Assembly: GCA_947305735.1 (NCBI GenBank)
Contig: CAMZEO010000007.1
Coordinates: 1 to 44,111, forward strand
Length of the DNA: 44,111 bases
Direction: 5' to 3'
From: an uncultured Planctomycetales bacterium
GTDB taxonomy: Bacteria; Planctomycetota; Planctomycetia; Pirellulales; Thermoguttaceae
Shown here: piece after piece, positions 44,059-44,111 of the stretch
How positions within the stretch are numbered: the first letter of the stretch is position 1
Layout: every line of letters begins with the position of its first letter
Position numbers and translations under genes: made by a program
The notes under the pieces: model-generated
Told to the model about the DNA's origin: nothing
What the model saw: only the letters and a program-made list of their open reading frames with translations
Databases searched by the model: none

Positions 44059-44111
44059 ATGAAGAACGATATTATTTTCTTTGACGCCACCGAGGTTAGA
44101 CGCAAAAGGAT
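44059..44111 (+). CDS. start of a further gene, cut by the window end
   Basis: Seventeen codons are visible (MKNDIIFFDATEVRRKR), preceded by GGAAGG spaced about 9 bases from the ATG. The fragment is too short to assign. By position it belongs to the megasynthase operon and is a candidate to supply the missing carrier protein or a further synthase subunit. Confidence 0.5.
   Translation, partial: MKNDIIFFDATEVRRKR

Overview
The window looks like a chromosomal segment of a Gram-negative-type bacterium, most likely a planctomycete (Pirellulales/Thermoguttaceae-like, possibly gut-associated). This is inference. It rests on the mix of a secreted PCMT fusion, a membrane protein with a glutamine-amidotransferase-like fold beside an ABC ATPase, secreted tandem esterases, a beta-helix protein and a PUFA-synthase-like megasynthase. 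Coding DNA is of middling GC with many GCG, CGC, GAC and GTC codons. It is broken by very A/T-rich islands at about 1-340, 10900-11340 and 28320-28500. No tRNA, rRNA, insertion sequence or CRISPR array was seen.

Region 1 (1-9.7 kb) is housekeeping. An A/T-rich leader precedes dnaN. It is followed by a secreted ApbE-type flavin transferase, a short MazG-like pyrophosphohydrolase, a two-gene membrane-protein/ABC-ATPase unit, a secreted PCMT fusion and an HD-domain hydrolase. Region 2 (9.7-14.5 kb) is envelope-related. It holds a small secreted protein with a near-consensus promoter, a roughly 1 kb A/T-rich gap, and a Wzc-type chain-length regulator/tyrosine kinase whose C-terminus is a Gly/Tyr repeat tail. 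Region 3 (14.6-18.7 kb) holds frr, rny and the convergent ribBA. rny and ribBA share a bidirectional terminator. Region 4 (18.8-26.2 kb) is nutrient handling. It has a HAD phosphatase with an organophosphate antiporter, then a run of exported proteins: a beta-helix protein and three alpha/beta-hydrolase modules in two genes.

Region 5 (26.2 kb to the end) is the striking part: a polyketide/fatty-acid-like biosynthetic locus. It encodes, in order, a phosphopantetheinyl transferase, an HHxxxDG acyltransferase, a 3387-residue megasynthase, a FabL-type enoyl reductase (Y-x6-K), a thioester-reductase-like SDR, a second KS-KS' protein, and the first codons of one more gene. The megasynthase reads KS-KS'-AT-(C45/penicillin-acyltransferase-like Ntn domain)-KR-KR-DH. 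In both KS-KS' pairs the second KS carries Asn where the nucleophilic Cys should be, and no acyl carrier protein is visible in the window. The Ntn-like domain carries a Gly-Cys pair in the context where C45 enzymes cut themselves, so the megasynthase might split into two chains. All the chemistry for building a reduced or partly unsaturated acyl chain is present except the carrier. Two alternative release enzymes (Ntn acyltransferase, thioester reductase) and a possible final esterifying acyltransferase are also present. The product is unknown.

A 23-24 base motif occurs twice, in the A/T-rich leaders of the polysaccharide kinase and of the megasynthase, which hints at a shared regulator or an old repeat.
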